17,053 nucleotides of DNA. It comes from GCA-2737125 sp044336815 (GTDB lineage Bacteria > Actinomycetota > Actinomycetes > S36-B12). This document shows positions 1 through 8,052 of the stretch, one piece after another. Each line of letters begins with the position of its first letter. Position 1 is the first letter of the stretch. The stretch spans positions 1-17,053 of the forward strand of contig JBIIOU010000029.1 in assembly GCA_044336815.1 (NCBI GenBank). Reading direction: 5' to 3'. The notes under the pieces were generated by a model that saw only the letters and a list, made by a program, of their open reading frames with translations, ran no database searches and was not told the origin of the DNA. Made by a program: the position numbers and the translations under genes.

Positions 1-1
1 C

Positions 2-1327
2 CAGAGCACCTTATTTGGGCAGCGCCTAGCCGGTATTGCCGGCGAATTGAGTGAGCGACTGGTGGCTGGTGCGCCGTGTCCGGTTTGCGGTTCACTCGAG
101 CATCCAGTACCAACTCAATCGGTGGTGGCGCCGGTTTCTGAGCGTGCCCTAGCTGACGCGAAATTGCAATTGGATATTCAAAGCCAGGCTCGTATTCAGA
201 TCGAGCGCCAGATCTCACTCGTTGAAACAGTAATGGCAGATGGGCTAGTGGACGAAATACAAACATCGGTTGCTGAGGAGTTTTCTGCGGCGGACGTTGA
301 ACTTGAACTGGGTGAATTACAGCAACGGTTAGCCGAAGTAAATTATCAGCTGAACAAGAAAATAGTGCGGGCCGCCGAACTGCGCACCTTGATAAAGGAG
401 CAGGTTGACGCATATCAGCGTGGTATTGCCGAGATCGCCACTGCGTTGGGTTCTGGCGCCGACATCAATGGGCGAATTGACCTACTTAAGTCGGCTCGAG
501 CGGCTATCGAAAAGGTGCGCATTACGAGCGTTGCAGCCACTCAGGCAGCTGCGACACACACGAGCGCTATGCAGGCCTTAGCGTCGTCAGGGGTCGAGGT
601 TGATGCTGAAGTACTAGCCACCGCGCAGAGTCAATTAGCGGCGTTAGTGGCCGATGAACAGTTGCTACTTGGGGCACATGCCAATTTACTTGAGCTGGCC
701 GAAGCCGTTGAATCACTGGGAGCGGAGGTTGCAGCTGCCGCACTTGAGGTAGATGAACTGGCCGAACGGATCGGCCCGATCATTCGTATTGCTGACGTGC
801 TTAATGGGCGGGGAGCGAATTCGTTACTTCAGCCCCTCAAGGCATACGTGGTTCAGCAGATGTTCGATGAGGTGATCGCCGCAGCGAATATTCGACTGAG
901 CGGCATGTTGGCGGGCCGGTTCGCACTCGTTGACACCGAACAGGCTACCGGCCGTGAACGCTCATTGGGCCTTGGCTTAGAGATTGCAGATCTGGTTTCA
1001 GAAACAAATAGGAGAACCGAGACTCTGTCGGGAGGCGAAACTTTCTGCGCGTCTCTTGCGCTTGCGCTCGGCCTTGCCGACACCGTTAAGTCACACGCAG
1101 GAGGTGTTGATATTGGCGTGCTATTCGTGGATGAAGGGTTCGGAGCCTTAGACCAAGAGCGGCTAGATGATGTAATGACTGAACTCCTAAAATTACGAGC
1201 CGATGGGCGCACAGTAGGTGTGATAAGCCACGTTAGCGAAATGAAGAAGAGCATCATGGAACGAATTACAGTGATTCCACTTGGTGCCGATAAAGGAAGT
1301 ACCCTTGAAGTGTCATGGATGCAATAG
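2..1327 (+). CDS. sbcC: Exonuclease SbcCD subunit C, C-terminal part (partial at window edge)
   Basis: The reading frame is open to the left edge, so the N-terminal Walker A lobe lies outside the window. What remains starts at the zinc hook (CPVCG, about 77-91, followed by an EHP), continues through a long Glu/Ala/Gln-rich coiled coil, and ends in the C-terminal ABC-type ATPase lobe: signature LSGGE near 1023-1040, Walker B LFVDEGFGALD, and the switch-His segment VISHV. SbcC pairs with the SbcD nuclease to cut hairpins and protein-blocked DNA ends during repair of replication-linked breaks. sbcD normally lies just upstream and is presumably outside the window. A TTG at 47 could look like a start, but it sits in the coiled-coil/hook region and the upstream codons (AGEL before SERLV) fit SbcC. 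The 131-codon frame on the opposite strand is a shadow. Confidence 0.93.
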   Translation, partial: QSTLFGQRLAGIAGELSERLVAGAPCPVCGSLEHPVPTQSVVAPVSERALADAKLQLDIQSQARIQIERQISLVETVMADGLVDEIQTSVAEEFSAADVELELGELQQRLAEVNYQLNKKIVRAAELRTLIKEQVDAYQRGIAEIATALGSGADINGRIDLLKSARAAIEKVRITSVAATQAAATHTSAMQALASSGVEVDAEVLATAQSQLAALVADEQLLLGAHANLLELAEAVESLGAEVAAAALEVDELAERIGPIIRIADVLNGRGANSLLQPLKAYVVQQMFDEVIAAANIRLSGMLAGRFALVDTEQATGRERSLGLGLEIADLVSETNRRTETLSGGETFCASLALALGLADTVKSHAGGVDIGVLFVDEGFGALDQERLDDVMTELLKLRADGRTVGVISHVSEMKKSIMERITVIPLGADKGSTLEVSWMQ

Positions 1328-1352
1328 GTCGCGACCGGTGAGTAGGTAGTAA

Positions 1353-2162
1353 GTGTCTGCAGATTTCGATCAAGCTACGGCCATTTCCGAATTAGGCGAT
1401 GGCGTATTCGAATGGGTAGTGCCAGATGGTTGGCAACAGGGGCGTGGAGCATGGGGCGGCTTGCCGATTGGGGCAATGGTTCGTTCGGTGGCAATGGCTC
1501 AGGGGGATGCTGAACGTCTCATTCGCTCAATCAGCTGCCAGATCTACGCGCCAGTGCTCTGTGGTTCAGTAACAATTACCACGCATCTCATCCGCCGCGG
1601 CTCCGCGATGTCAACTTGGTCGGCGTCGGTGGCCGATGAGTCCGGCGACTTGTGCGCCCAGGTAGTAGCGATAACCGGTGTGGCGCGTCAAGTAGTTGAC
1701 CCGCCGCCGTACACAACTTGGTCTACGATCACCGCTCCTAAAGTCCCAGATTGGTCGCAGGTTCCCGCGATTGTACTTCCTGATTTCGCTCCGCCATTTT
1801 CACGCCACATTGAACAACGTCTCATTGAGGGAGTGCCGATGGGCGGTGGTTCGGCTAGAGCCCTTGGCTGGGTGCGGTTTCCGCACCAACACAGGTGGTC
1901 GGCCGAGCAAGTATTTGCGGTGGTCGATGCTTGGTGGCCAACGGTGCTAGTGCCAATGACAGAAATGCGGCCGATGGCAACTGTTAATTTTACCGCCCAC
2001 CTATTGATGAACCCAGAGTCATTGCCAGCCGAGCAGCCCCTTATTTTTGAGTCGTTCCTGCTGGGGGCCGATGCAGGGTTCACCAGTGAGACCAGGCGCT
2101 TGTGGACGGGCGATGGTCGCTTGGTGTTAGAGAATCTGCAGTCGATTGCCCTGATCCAGTAA
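1353..2162 (+). CDS. Acyl-CoA thioesterase-like double-hotdog protein
   Basis: This 269-residue protein has the N-terminal hotdog pattern of the 4HBT_3/TesB-like group: a GAWGGLPIGAM segment near residues 33-43, then SISCQIYAPVLCG and a TITTHLIRRGSAMSTWSASV strand-helix region. A second hotdog-like half with NFTAHLL and FESFLLGADAGFTSETRRLW follows. Family members hydrolyse acyl-CoA thioesters in the cytoplasm; the substrate chain length cannot be told. The start is GTG with a weak AGTAGGT about 5 bases upstream. It lies 25 bases after sbcC in the same direction and may be cotranscribed, but no functional link is implied. A possible metabolic tie to the ole genes 5 kb downstream is speculation. 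Catalytic residues were not assigned because I could not align it to TesB with certainty. Confidence 0.8.
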   Translation: MSADFDQATAISELGDGVFEWVVPDGWQQGRGAWGGLPIGAMVRSVAMAQGDAERLIRSISCQIYAPVLCGSVTITTHLIRRGSAMSTWSASVADESGDLCAQVVAITGVARQVVDPPPYTTWSTITAPKVPDWSQVPAIVLPDFAPPFSRHIEQRLIEGVPMGGGSARALGWVRFPHQHRWSAEQVFAVVDAWWPTVLVPMTEMRPMATVNFTAHLLMNPESLPAEQPLIFESFLLGADAGFTSETRRLWTGDGRLVLENLQSIALIQ

Positions 2163-2230
2163 GTCCAAGATGGGCTGGCAGGATTTGGCCGCAATTTAGT
2201 TGATCGCCGACCTCGTTGAATACTGATTAG

Positions 2231-2788
2231 TTACCAGGTAATCACTTTCGAATTATCTAAAATTCGCTTCACGTATTTAATTGTTTCGGGAAATGGTGGT
2301 ACTCCGTCATATTTCGTAACTGCGCCATAGCCAGCGTTATATGCGGCCAGCGTGTTTTCTAAGCGGTTACCTGAAATATCTTTAACCAGCCTCCGGTTAC
2401 GGCAATTAAGTTCTGCTGCAGAAGGAAGTGCATCGGCTGGGTCCCACACACTTGTTTTACCGTCTTGATTGGCATCTATCCCGTATGCCTTCCACACCTC
2501 CGGCATGAATTGGGCGATCCCGCGAGCACCGGCGCTACTAGATGCGTCCGGGTCCCAGCCGCTTTCAGCCTCCATTTGGGCCGCGAAGACTGCCACCGGG
2601 ATGGCGGGGCAGCGGGCGGCGGCATCGAGGAGCAACTCGCGGTAACTAGCAGGCACCGGAGCCGGCCCGATGAATCCGCTCTGCTTTGCGGTCGTAAGTA
2701 GCCACCAGCCGCCACCTACTGCCACGGCGATAACTGTGAAGAGGATGGTCAATGACAGGAGCGCGCGCCCACCTCTGCCGATCGCCAT
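2231..2788 (-). CDS. Membrane-anchored lytic transglycosylase (SLT domain)
   Basis: The 185-residue protein begins with a basic segment and one hydrophobic helix (about residues 10-31) and then carries an SLT/lysozyme-like domain. Visible family motifs are the catalytic Glu in QMEAESGW (about E75), GARGIAQFMP (about 87-96), and LAAYNAGYGAV (about 148-157). Such enzymes cleave peptidoglycan between MurNAc and GlcNAc outside the membrane, forming the 1,6-anhydro product. There is no LysM or other wall-binding domain. Two Cys (about 60 and 129) could form a disulfide. It is convergent with the thioesterase gene (68-base gap without an obvious terminator) and divergent from the GTPase gene, with which it shares a 61-base promoter region. 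No strong ribosome site precedes the ATG. Confidence 0.88.
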   Translation of the reverse strand: MAIGRGGRALLSLTILFTVIAVAVGGGWWLLTTAKQSGFIGPAPVPASYRELLLDAAARCPAIPVAVFAAQMEAESGWDPDASSSAGARGIAQFMPEVWKAYGIDANQDGKTSVWDPADALPSAAELNCRNRRLVKDISGNRLENTLAAYNAGYGAVTKYDGVPPFPETIKYVKRILDNSKVITW

Positions 2789-2800
2789 TAGGCAACGTTA

Positions 2801-2838
2801 ACCCGGGCGTCCCGAGGCGGGTTCAGGGCAGCCCGGGT
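2801..2838. repeat. Inverted repeat in divergent intergenic region
   Basis: ACCCGGGC at 2801-2808 is matched by GCCCGGGT at 2831-2838, a perfect 8-base inverted repeat with a 22-base spacer, located between the divergent transglycosylase and GTPase genes. A competing shorter pair, AACCCG (2800-2805) with CGGGTT (2818-2823), overlaps it. It could be a two-half-site operator or an RNA stem; no regulator is known. Confidence 0.4.
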
Positions 2839-2849
2839 ACGGTGATCTG

Positions 2850-4040
2850 GTGGCCAGTGATTCGAGTGCGAAAGTGCCTGATCTGGATCAGGCACAGGTT
2901 GAGACCATGTTTGAGCAGAAATTGGCTGAGGCATTCGCGGCCCTGGGTACCTTCAACCTCGCAGTTTTCGGCAAGACCGGAGTGGGCAAATCTACTTTGG
3001 TTAATGCGATTTTTGGCCGCGATGTGGCACGCACCGGGGTTGGCCAATCGGTGACCAAGGGCTTGATCTATTACCGGCACCCTGATGGCTTCCTAGGCCT
3101 TTATGACTCCGAAGGGTTTGAGACCGGAACTTCAGGAAACGCCATTCTTGAAGGACTTCGCAAATTGGTAAGCGATCATGGGCAGCGCGCGATTGATGAG
3201 CGGATTCATGCAATCTGGTACTTAGTGCGTTGGTCTGATCGACGCTTCGAGCAAGCGCAGGAAGGATTCGTCCGGGCCTTGCATGATCTTGGATTACCAG
3301 TAATTGTCGTAATGACCCAGGTGCCGACCCGTGATGGTCAGGTGCACCCGGAAGCACTCGAGTTTGCGACGTATATTGAGAGCCTGGGTTTGCCTTTGGC
3401 GCCCGATGGACGCGTGGCGATCACCAACGCATTGGTTGACGGGTTCACGTCGTCGCCAGTCTTTGGATTACAAAAATTGTTGGACGACACCTACGGAGTT
3501 GTCCCTGTTGCGGCCGAACGCGCACTGACCGCTGCACAGGTACTCGATCTTGGACGTAAAAAAAAAGCCGTCGCTGGCATCATTAACCAGGCGGTTGCCT
3601 TGGCGGCTGGGATAGGAGCCACGCCAATCCCGTTCGCCGATGCTGCACTGCTGGTGCCAAATCAAGTGACCATGATCGCGCGCATCACCGCGGCCTATGG
3701 CTTGCCACCGAGTAAAACTCGTGCGTTGGCCATTGCCGGATCGGTGGTGTTGACCGGCGGAGCAACCATGGCGGGCCGGTACGCGGTGACGAGTTTGTTG
3801 AAATTCGTGCCGGGAGGTGCTATCGCGGGATCGGCAATTTCGGCGACCGTCGCCGGCGCGCTGACCAAAGCGGTGGGGATGGCCTGGGCCAGGGTGTGCG
3901 AATACGCGATGGGCTTGACGCCAGAACGGCGCGATGCCTTCTTGGCTAGTTCAGAGGTGACCGAAAAGTTCGTCGGATTCCTGAAGGCTGGTAATTCGGC
4001 CTCCGGGATCGTCAAAGTAGCCAAGCGCGCCCTCACCTAA
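2850..4040 (+). CDS. P-loop GTPase with C-terminal DUF697-like membrane-associated domain
   Basis: The 396-residue protein has an Era/dynamin-like GTPase domain: G1 GKTGVGKST (about residues 41-49), a G2 Thr in QSVTKG (about T69), and G3 DSEG (about 86-89). The expected G4 NKxD position reads MTQVP (about 155-159), so guanine specificity is not obvious from sequence. The C-terminal half (about 235-390) resembles DUF697: TPIPFADAALLVPNQ, then glycine/alanine-rich hydrophobic helices (AIAGSVVLTGG, FVPGGAIAGSAISATVAG). Proteins with this architecture are thought to act at membranes, but their role is unknown. The GTG start at 2850 has no clear ribosome site; an ATG at 2907 is an alternative that still keeps the P-loop. 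The small anchored protein follows 47 bases downstream and may be cotranscribed. Confidence 0.82.
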   Translation: MASDSSAKVPDLDQAQVETMFEQKLAEAFAALGTFNLAVFGKTGVGKSTLVNAIFGRDVARTGVGQSVTKGLIYYRHPDGFLGLYDSEGFETGTSGNAILEGLRKLVSDHGQRAIDERIHAIWYLVRWSDRRFEQAQEGFVRALHDLGLPVIVVMTQVPTRDGQVHPEALEFATYIESLGLPLAPDGRVAITNALVDGFTSSPVFGLQKLLDDTYGVVPVAAERALTAAQVLDLGRKKKAVAGIINQAVALAAGIGATPIPFADAALLVPNQVTMIARITAAYGLPPSKTRALAIAGSVVLTGGATMAGRYAVTSLLKFVPGGAIAGSAISATVAGALTKAVGMAWARVCEYAMGLTPERRDAFLASSEVTEKFVGFLKAGNSASGIVKVAKRALT

Positions 4041-4073
4041 TGGTGTTAGCGTCGCCTTGCTCCAACTAATCGT

Positions 4074-4080
4074 GAGAGGA
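4074..4080 (+). promoter_or_regulatory. Ribosome binding site of the small anchored protein
   Basis: GAGAGGA lies 7 bases before the ATG at 4088. This is one of the strongest Shine-Dalgarno matches in the window and is a main reason to accept the short gene. Confidence 0.6.
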
Positions 4081-4087
4081 CACCCGA

Positions 4088-4348
4088 ATGAAGAAAGTGC
4101 TCCTATTGCTCGCGGCGGCAGCTGGTACAGCCGCTGGCGTAGTTCTTTGGAAACGGCGCGGTAGCACCACCGCGCTAGCCGACGCTGCTGACACTTGGCC
4201 TAAATCGGTTGCGTCGGTAGCTGATGGCGCCGCAGCCGGTATCGCCGCCGCCGATGCCGCGGGAGCGCCTGAGAAGAAGGTAGCGAAAAAGACGGCGGCT
4301 AAAAAGGTGGCTGACAAGGAGGCCAAGGGGCAAGAGCCAAAGGGTTAG
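4088..4348 (+). CDS. Small membrane-anchored Ala/Lys-rich protein of unknown function
   Basis: This 86-residue protein starts MKKVLLLLAAAAGTAAGVVLWKRR, a single N-terminal membrane helix with positive residues on both sides. The middle is Ala/Asp-rich and the tail is a Lys/Ala repeat-like stretch (EKKVAKKTAAKKVADKEAK). The N-terminus is reminiscent of very short actinobacterial anchored proteins such as the DLW-39 family, but the characteristic ending is absent and the protein is longer, so I do not assign it. The Lys/Ala tail resembles disordered nucleic-acid- or wall-polymer-binding tails. It has a good ribosome site and sits between the GTPase and PAC2 genes in the same orientation. No catalytic motif is visible. 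Confidence 0.7.
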   Translation: MKKVLLLLAAAAGTAAGVVLWKRRGSTTALADAADTWPKSVASVADGAAAGIAAADAAGAPEKKVAKKTAAKKVADKEAKGQEPKG

Positions 4349-4426
4349 CCGGTGGGCCCGCGTGCGCTCTGAGCGAACTTTGGCTCTGTTGTTTTGGCGC
4401 CTGTGTTTAGTTGAGGGACAATATCG

Positions 4427-4454
4427 ATGCGGACCAAAACTAATGCGGATCAAA
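4427..4454 (+). repeat. Imperfect 12-base direct repeat upstream of the PAC2 gene
   Basis: ATGCGGACCAAA (4427-4438) recurs as ATGCGGATCAAA (4443-4454), one mismatch, 16-base period, 21 bases before the PAC2 start codon. It could be a pair of regulator sites or a chance duplication. Confidence 0.35.
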
Positions 4455-4462
4455 TGGACCAT

Positions 4463-4468
4463 AGGAGG
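4463..4468 (+). promoter_or_regulatory. Ribosome binding site of the PAC2 gene
   Basis: A perfect AGGAGG sits 6 bases before the GTG at 4475 and fixes that start. Confidence 0.75.
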
Positions 4469-4474
4469 TAAGTC

Positions 4475-5410
4475 GTGCGGTCACCTGAGTCGTTGTACAC
4501 GATTCACCAAGAGCCTTCCTTGGTTAAACGCCCAGTGCTGGTCTACGCATTCTCCGGCTTCGTGGATGCCGGTGGCGGGGTGCGCCTAGCCGCCGCACAT
4601 ATTTTGGCGACTTGCGAGCACACTTTGGTAGCCTCATTCGATATCGATGAGATTCTCGATTACAGGGCTCGACGCCCACGCATGACTTATGTTGTCGATC
4701 ATTTCGCTTCTGTCGACATGCCGCAGGTAACTTTGCATGAAGTCACCGACGCAAATGGTGAGTCATTTCTTTTGCTAGTTGGCCCGGAGCCTGATTATCA
4801 GTGGCAGCGGTTCATGGCTGCCATTGAAGGTTTGGTTCGTCGCTTTGAGGTGCGAATTGCGGTGGGCCTATCGGCGATCCCTTGGCCTATTCCCCACACC
4901 CGGCCCCTTGCCGTGACAGTGCACGGCAATGAGCCCTCGCTACTCAGCCCCTACACGTCGGTGCTCGGTGAGATTGAAGTACCAGGCCATCTTGGCGCGA
5001 TGCTTGAGTTGCATTTAGGCGAGCACGGGATCCCATCAATGGGTATCACCGCTCAAGTACCCCACTACTTAGTGCAATTTGAATTTCCGCGCGCAGCGCA
5101 AACCCTTATTAACGGAGTAGCGGCGCTTACCGGCCTGGTCGTGCCTACCGCTGACCTGCAGCCGGCTGCAGATCGAGCTGAAACCGAAGTAGCGGAGCAG
5201 CTAGTAGGTAATGACGAGTTCGCAATGGTGGTCGCTGCGTTGGAGCAGCAGTACGACCAATTAAATGCTTTGCAGCAAGGCGCCTCGGGGGGAATATCAG
5301 ATTTGACCCCAGAGGGTGGGGTGCCCACCGGTGATGAGATTGCCGCTCAGGTTGAAGAATTTCTGCAGAGCCTTGCTGAAGGTGATGAGCCAAAAGATCC
5401 AGACAGCTAG
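4475..5410 (+). CDS. PAC2 family protein (proteasome-assembly-chaperone-like)
   Basis: This 311-residue protein shows the PAC2 pattern: an N-terminal VYAFSGFVDAGGGVRLAAAHI segment (about residues 22-43), then FDIDEILDYRARRPRM, a LLVGPEPDYQWQRF segment, and GLSAIPWPIPHTRPLAVTVHG. The C-terminal part contains an alpha-helical charged region ending in an acidic tail. Homologues are widespread in actinobacteria and related to eukaryotic proteasome assembly chaperones; the bacterial function is not established, and a tie to the Pup-proteasome system is only by family resemblance. The GTG start is supported by AGGAGG. It is preceded by 126 non-coding bases, so it may have its own promoter. It is convergent with the secreted hydrolase gene, with only 6 bases between them. 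Confidence 0.88.
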   Translation: MRSPESLYTIHQEPSLVKRPVLVYAFSGFVDAGGGVRLAAAHILATCEHTLVASFDIDEILDYRARRPRMTYVVDHFASVDMPQVTLHEVTDANGESFLLLVGPEPDYQWQRFMAAIEGLVRRFEVRIAVGLSAIPWPIPHTRPLAVTVHGNEPSLLSPYTSVLGEIEVPGHLGAMLELHLGEHGIPSMGITAQVPHYLVQFEFPRAAQTLINGVAALTGLVVPTADLQPAADRAETEVAEQLVGNDEFAMVVAALEQQYDQLNALQQGASGGISDLTPEGGVPTGDEIAAQVEEFLQSLAEGDEPKDPDS

Positions 5411-5416
5411 TTAAGG

Positions 5417-6910
5417 CTAATTGCAGGTTGTCCCGCTCGCAGGGGGAATACCGGTCAGCAGGAATTCGTCGATCGCGTGGTCGACGCATACAGAACCCAC
5501 ACCGTACGCGGTGTGCCCGTCGCCCTCGAAAGTAATTAGCGAACTTGTCGGCAATTGCTCATGTAGTGCTATCGCCCACGAGTATGGCGTGGCCGGATCA
5601 AATCTGGTTCCGACTACCACGATTGGGGCGGTAGTTGTCGAGGTAGCCGCCGCCGGGTTACCCCCTAAGTGATCAAACCAAAAACTACAGGGCGCATTAC
5701 CCCAAGACATCGCTCTCGCCAATTCAGGCACCGGGGCATTTTTAGACCACGCTTTTGCTGCAGCAGCAAGTCCGGTTCGGCCCGGAGTCGCGGGCGCGTC
5801 CAGACAGGAAATCGCATAGAAGGCCGAACTCTGATTACTTCCGTAACGATTCTTGCCAATTCGATCCGTGGCCTGGTTGGACAACCATTGGAGGTCTCCA
5901 CCTTGACCGCGCTCGGCCTGGCGGAGCGCCGACCGCAAAATGCCCCAGAAGTCTTGGGAGTACATACTCCAAAAGAGTGCGGTTATAGCTTGAGCTTGAT
6001 TTAGGGGCTCAAAACCGTCGGTTGGGAGTTGGTGTTTTTCAAGGTCTGCGAGGAGTTGGTTGATGCCTGTGAGCACATCATTCCAATCTCCGGGGTAGGG
6101 GCAGTTGCTTCGGTTGGCGCAATCCTTGGCGAAACGAACAAGGGCGCCTTGGAAGCCACCAGATTGTGCCTTCGATATCTCCATTCCGTTTAAACTTGGA
6201 TCCACCGCGCCATCGAGCACCATGCGGCCAACATGGCCCGGAAACTCCTGGGCATATAGCGCCCCAAGTGAGGTGCCGTAGGAGAAACCAAACAGGTTTA
6301 GTTTTTGCTCGCCGAGTGCTGATCTCAAGATGTCTAGGTCGTTGATCGTGTTTGCTGTTGAAATGAACGGGGCGATTAGTGGGGAATATTGCAAGCACCC
6401 GACGCTTATCTCGCGAGCAAGTCCCATCAAAAAGTTTTGCTCGCTACGCGTATCGGGAGTTGGGTCCGACAGCAGCCAGCGGGTGGTCTGCGCTCCGTTC
6501 ATGCAGGTGACCGGAGCCGAGGCCGCCACACCGCGCGGATCAAAACCCACGATGTCAAATTGCTGTGACACCTCAGGGGAGACTATGGCGGCGACTGATC
6601 TGGCGAAGTCGGTGCCGGAACCACCGGGTCCGCCCGGGTTTACCACGATTGAGCCCTGGTAAGTGGTGCCGGAATGTGGCACGCGTGACAGCGCAATTTG
6701 AATATCGCCGGCGGCCAAATCAGCATAATCGCGGGGAACCATTAATTTAGCGCACTGCATGTCACCCGAACATTTTCTCCAGATGAGCTGTTGTTCGGTG
6801 TATTTGGTGAGGTCGGCGGCGGCGGCTGGAATCAAACCAGCAGCAATTGCGGTAAAACAGGTGGCCATAGCGGCCAGTAGGGCAAAGCGCAGGTGCCAGC
6901 GCCGGGTCAT
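5417..6910 (-). CDS. Secreted alpha/beta hydrolase, tripeptidyl-aminopeptidase-like
   Basis: From the ATG at 6910 the product is about 497 residues with a Sec signal peptide (MTRRWHLRF, a hydrophobic core, then IPAAAAD). The frame is open to a GTG at 6967, but that would add 19 residues ahead of a textbook signal peptide, so I prefer 6910. The fold is alpha/beta hydrolase: the oxyanion loop NPGGPGGSG, FDPRG, the nucleophile elbow GFSYGTSLG (about S210), acid Asp in GTRFDPATPY (about D438), and His in GDGHTAYG (about H466). A C-terminal TAP-like lid region and several paired Cys are present. Relatives in Streptomyces remove tripeptides from N-termini outside the cell; others hydrolyse esters, so the substrate is open. 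It is divergent from oleA across 119 bases. Confidence 0.86.
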   Translation of the reverse strand: MTRRWHLRFALLAAMATCFTAIAAGLIPAAAADLTKYTEQQLIWRKCSGDMQCAKLMVPRDYADLAAGDIQIALSRVPHSGTTYQGSIVVNPGGPGGSGTDFARSVAAIVSPEVSQQFDIVGFDPRGVAASAPVTCMNGAQTTRWLLSDPTPDTRSEQNFLMGLAREISVGCLQYSPLIAPFISTANTINDLDILRSALGEQKLNLFGFSYGTSLGALYAQEFPGHVGRMVLDGAVDPSLNGMEISKAQSGGFQGALVRFAKDCANRSNCPYPGDWNDVLTGINQLLADLEKHQLPTDGFEPLNQAQAITALFWSMYSQDFWGILRSALRQAERGQGGDLQWLSNQATDRIGKNRYGSNQSSAFYAISCLDAPATPGRTGLAAAAKAWSKNAPVPELARAMSWGNAPCSFWFDHLGGNPAAATSTTTAPIVVVGTRFDPATPYSWAIALHEQLPTSSLITFEGDGHTAYGVGSVCVDHAIDEFLLTGIPPASGTTCN

Positions 6911-7017
6911 CACACAGGCACCGTACGTCACCACGGCCGATTGGGCGTATGAGCGGTCCCGAATCACTCGACCGTGTCGGGCATGGCAGGCTGTGGGGGC
7001 TTGACTCGTCGTTTATT

Positions 7018-7024
7018 GAAAGGA
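7018..7024 (+). promoter_or_regulatory. Ribosome binding site of oleA
   Basis: GAAAGGA lies 5 bases before the oleA ATG at 7030. A TTGACT at 7001-7006 could be a -35 box, but the correctly spaced -10 position would run into the start codon, so I do not call a promoter here. Confidence 0.55.
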
Positions 7025-7029
7025 TCTAA

Positions 7030-8052
7030 ATGCCTGGCAATGCCACATTCCGCTATGTCGATACGGCAATTTTGGCCGTCGCGGTGGCTGATGCCCCCAT
7101 CGTCGTCACGTCGGATGAGATAGATGGGCAATTAATCGACACCTATACGCGGCTTGGTCTGAAGCCCGGAATGCTCGAGCTGCTGGCTGGTATCTCTGAA
7201 CGCCGATGGTGGCCAGAGGACGTCACATTTGCGGACGCGGCGGCGATGGCCGGGGCGAAAGCGCTAGCTGACGCTGGAGTGGATCCAACTCAGGTAGGGC
7301 TCCTGATCGACACCTCAGTTTGCCGCGATGCGCTCGAGCCGAGCGCCGCGGTCGATGTGCACGCGCAGTTGGGATTGAGTTCGGCTTGTTTGAACTTTGA
7401 TTTATCGAATGCCTGCCTTGGATTCATTAACGGCATGCAGCTGGCGGCAATGTTCATTGACTCCGGCCAAATTGATTATGCGCTTATTGTCGATGGTGAA
7501 GGTTGTCGGCGCCCGCAAGAGTCAACAATTGCGCGGCTGCAGGATCCTGGCACCACGAAGGCGGATTTACTAGCTAACTTCGCAACCCTGACCCTTGGGT
7601 CCGGGGGAGCGGCCATGGTCTTGGGTAGGGCCAGTGAGCATCCCGAAGGCCACCGATTTGTCGGCGGTGTTTCGCGCGCGGCAACCGAACACAACAAGTT
7701 GTGCGTAGGCGATATTAATGGGATGAGCACCGATGCTCGTGGACTGCTTGAGGCCGGCGTAGCACTTGCAAGTGAAGCTTGGGCCGAGGCGACTGAGGTT
7801 TTTGACTGGAAAGACCTCGATTGCTACATCATCCATCAGGTATCGCAGGTGCATACTGCGTCAATTGTTGAGGCTCTTGGAATTGATAAAACCAAAGTGC
7901 CAGTAACATTTCCGACGCGCGGAAATGTTGGACCGGCGTCAGTTCCATTTACGCTGGCGCATTTTGCCGCTGATTTAGTGACCGGACAACGTGTTGCCTG
8001 CATGGGCATTGGCTCGGGCCTAAATGCAGCAGTAATCGAAATTTCTTGGTGA
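7030..8052 (+). CDS. oleA: OleA: acyl-CoA head-to-head condensing enzyme (thiolase superfamily)
   Basis: OleA joins two fatty acyl-CoA molecules by non-decarboxylative Claisen condensation to a 2-alkyl-3-ketoacid, the first step of long-chain olefin/beta-lactone synthesis. The 340-residue protein has the usual length. Visible catalytic residues are the nucleophile Cys129 in LSNACLGF, His269 in YIIHQVSQ, and Asn299 in PTRGNVGPASVP. The Glu103 in TSVCRDALEPS matches the Glu that OleA uses across the dimer interface and separates it from FabH. The start has a good ribosome site. The stop codon overlaps the start of the next gene, and the partners oleBC and oleD follow, which makes the assignment firm. 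FabH or HMG-CoA synthase-like enzymes are the alternatives and fit worse. Confidence 0.93.
   Translation: MPGNATFRYVDTAILAVAVADAPIVVTSDEIDGQLIDTYTRLGLKPGMLELLAGISERRWWPEDVTFADAAAMAGAKALADAGVDPTQVGLLIDTSVCRDALEPSAAVDVHAQLGLSSACLNFDLSNACLGFINGMQLAAMFIDSGQIDYALIVDGEGCRRPQESTIARLQDPGTTKADLLANFATLTLGSGGAAMVLGRASEHPEGHRFVGGVSRAATEHNKLCVGDINGMSTDARGLLEAGVALASEAWAEATEVFDWKDLDCYIIHQVSQVHTASIVEALGIDKTKVPVTFPTRGNVGPASVPFTLAHFAADLVTGQRVACMGIGSGLNAAVIEISW

Noticed and set aside
1688..2194. 168-codon open frame on the minus strand over the thioesterase gene
   Set aside because: No motif and no ribosome site, and the plus-strand frame has clear hotdog-fold motifs.
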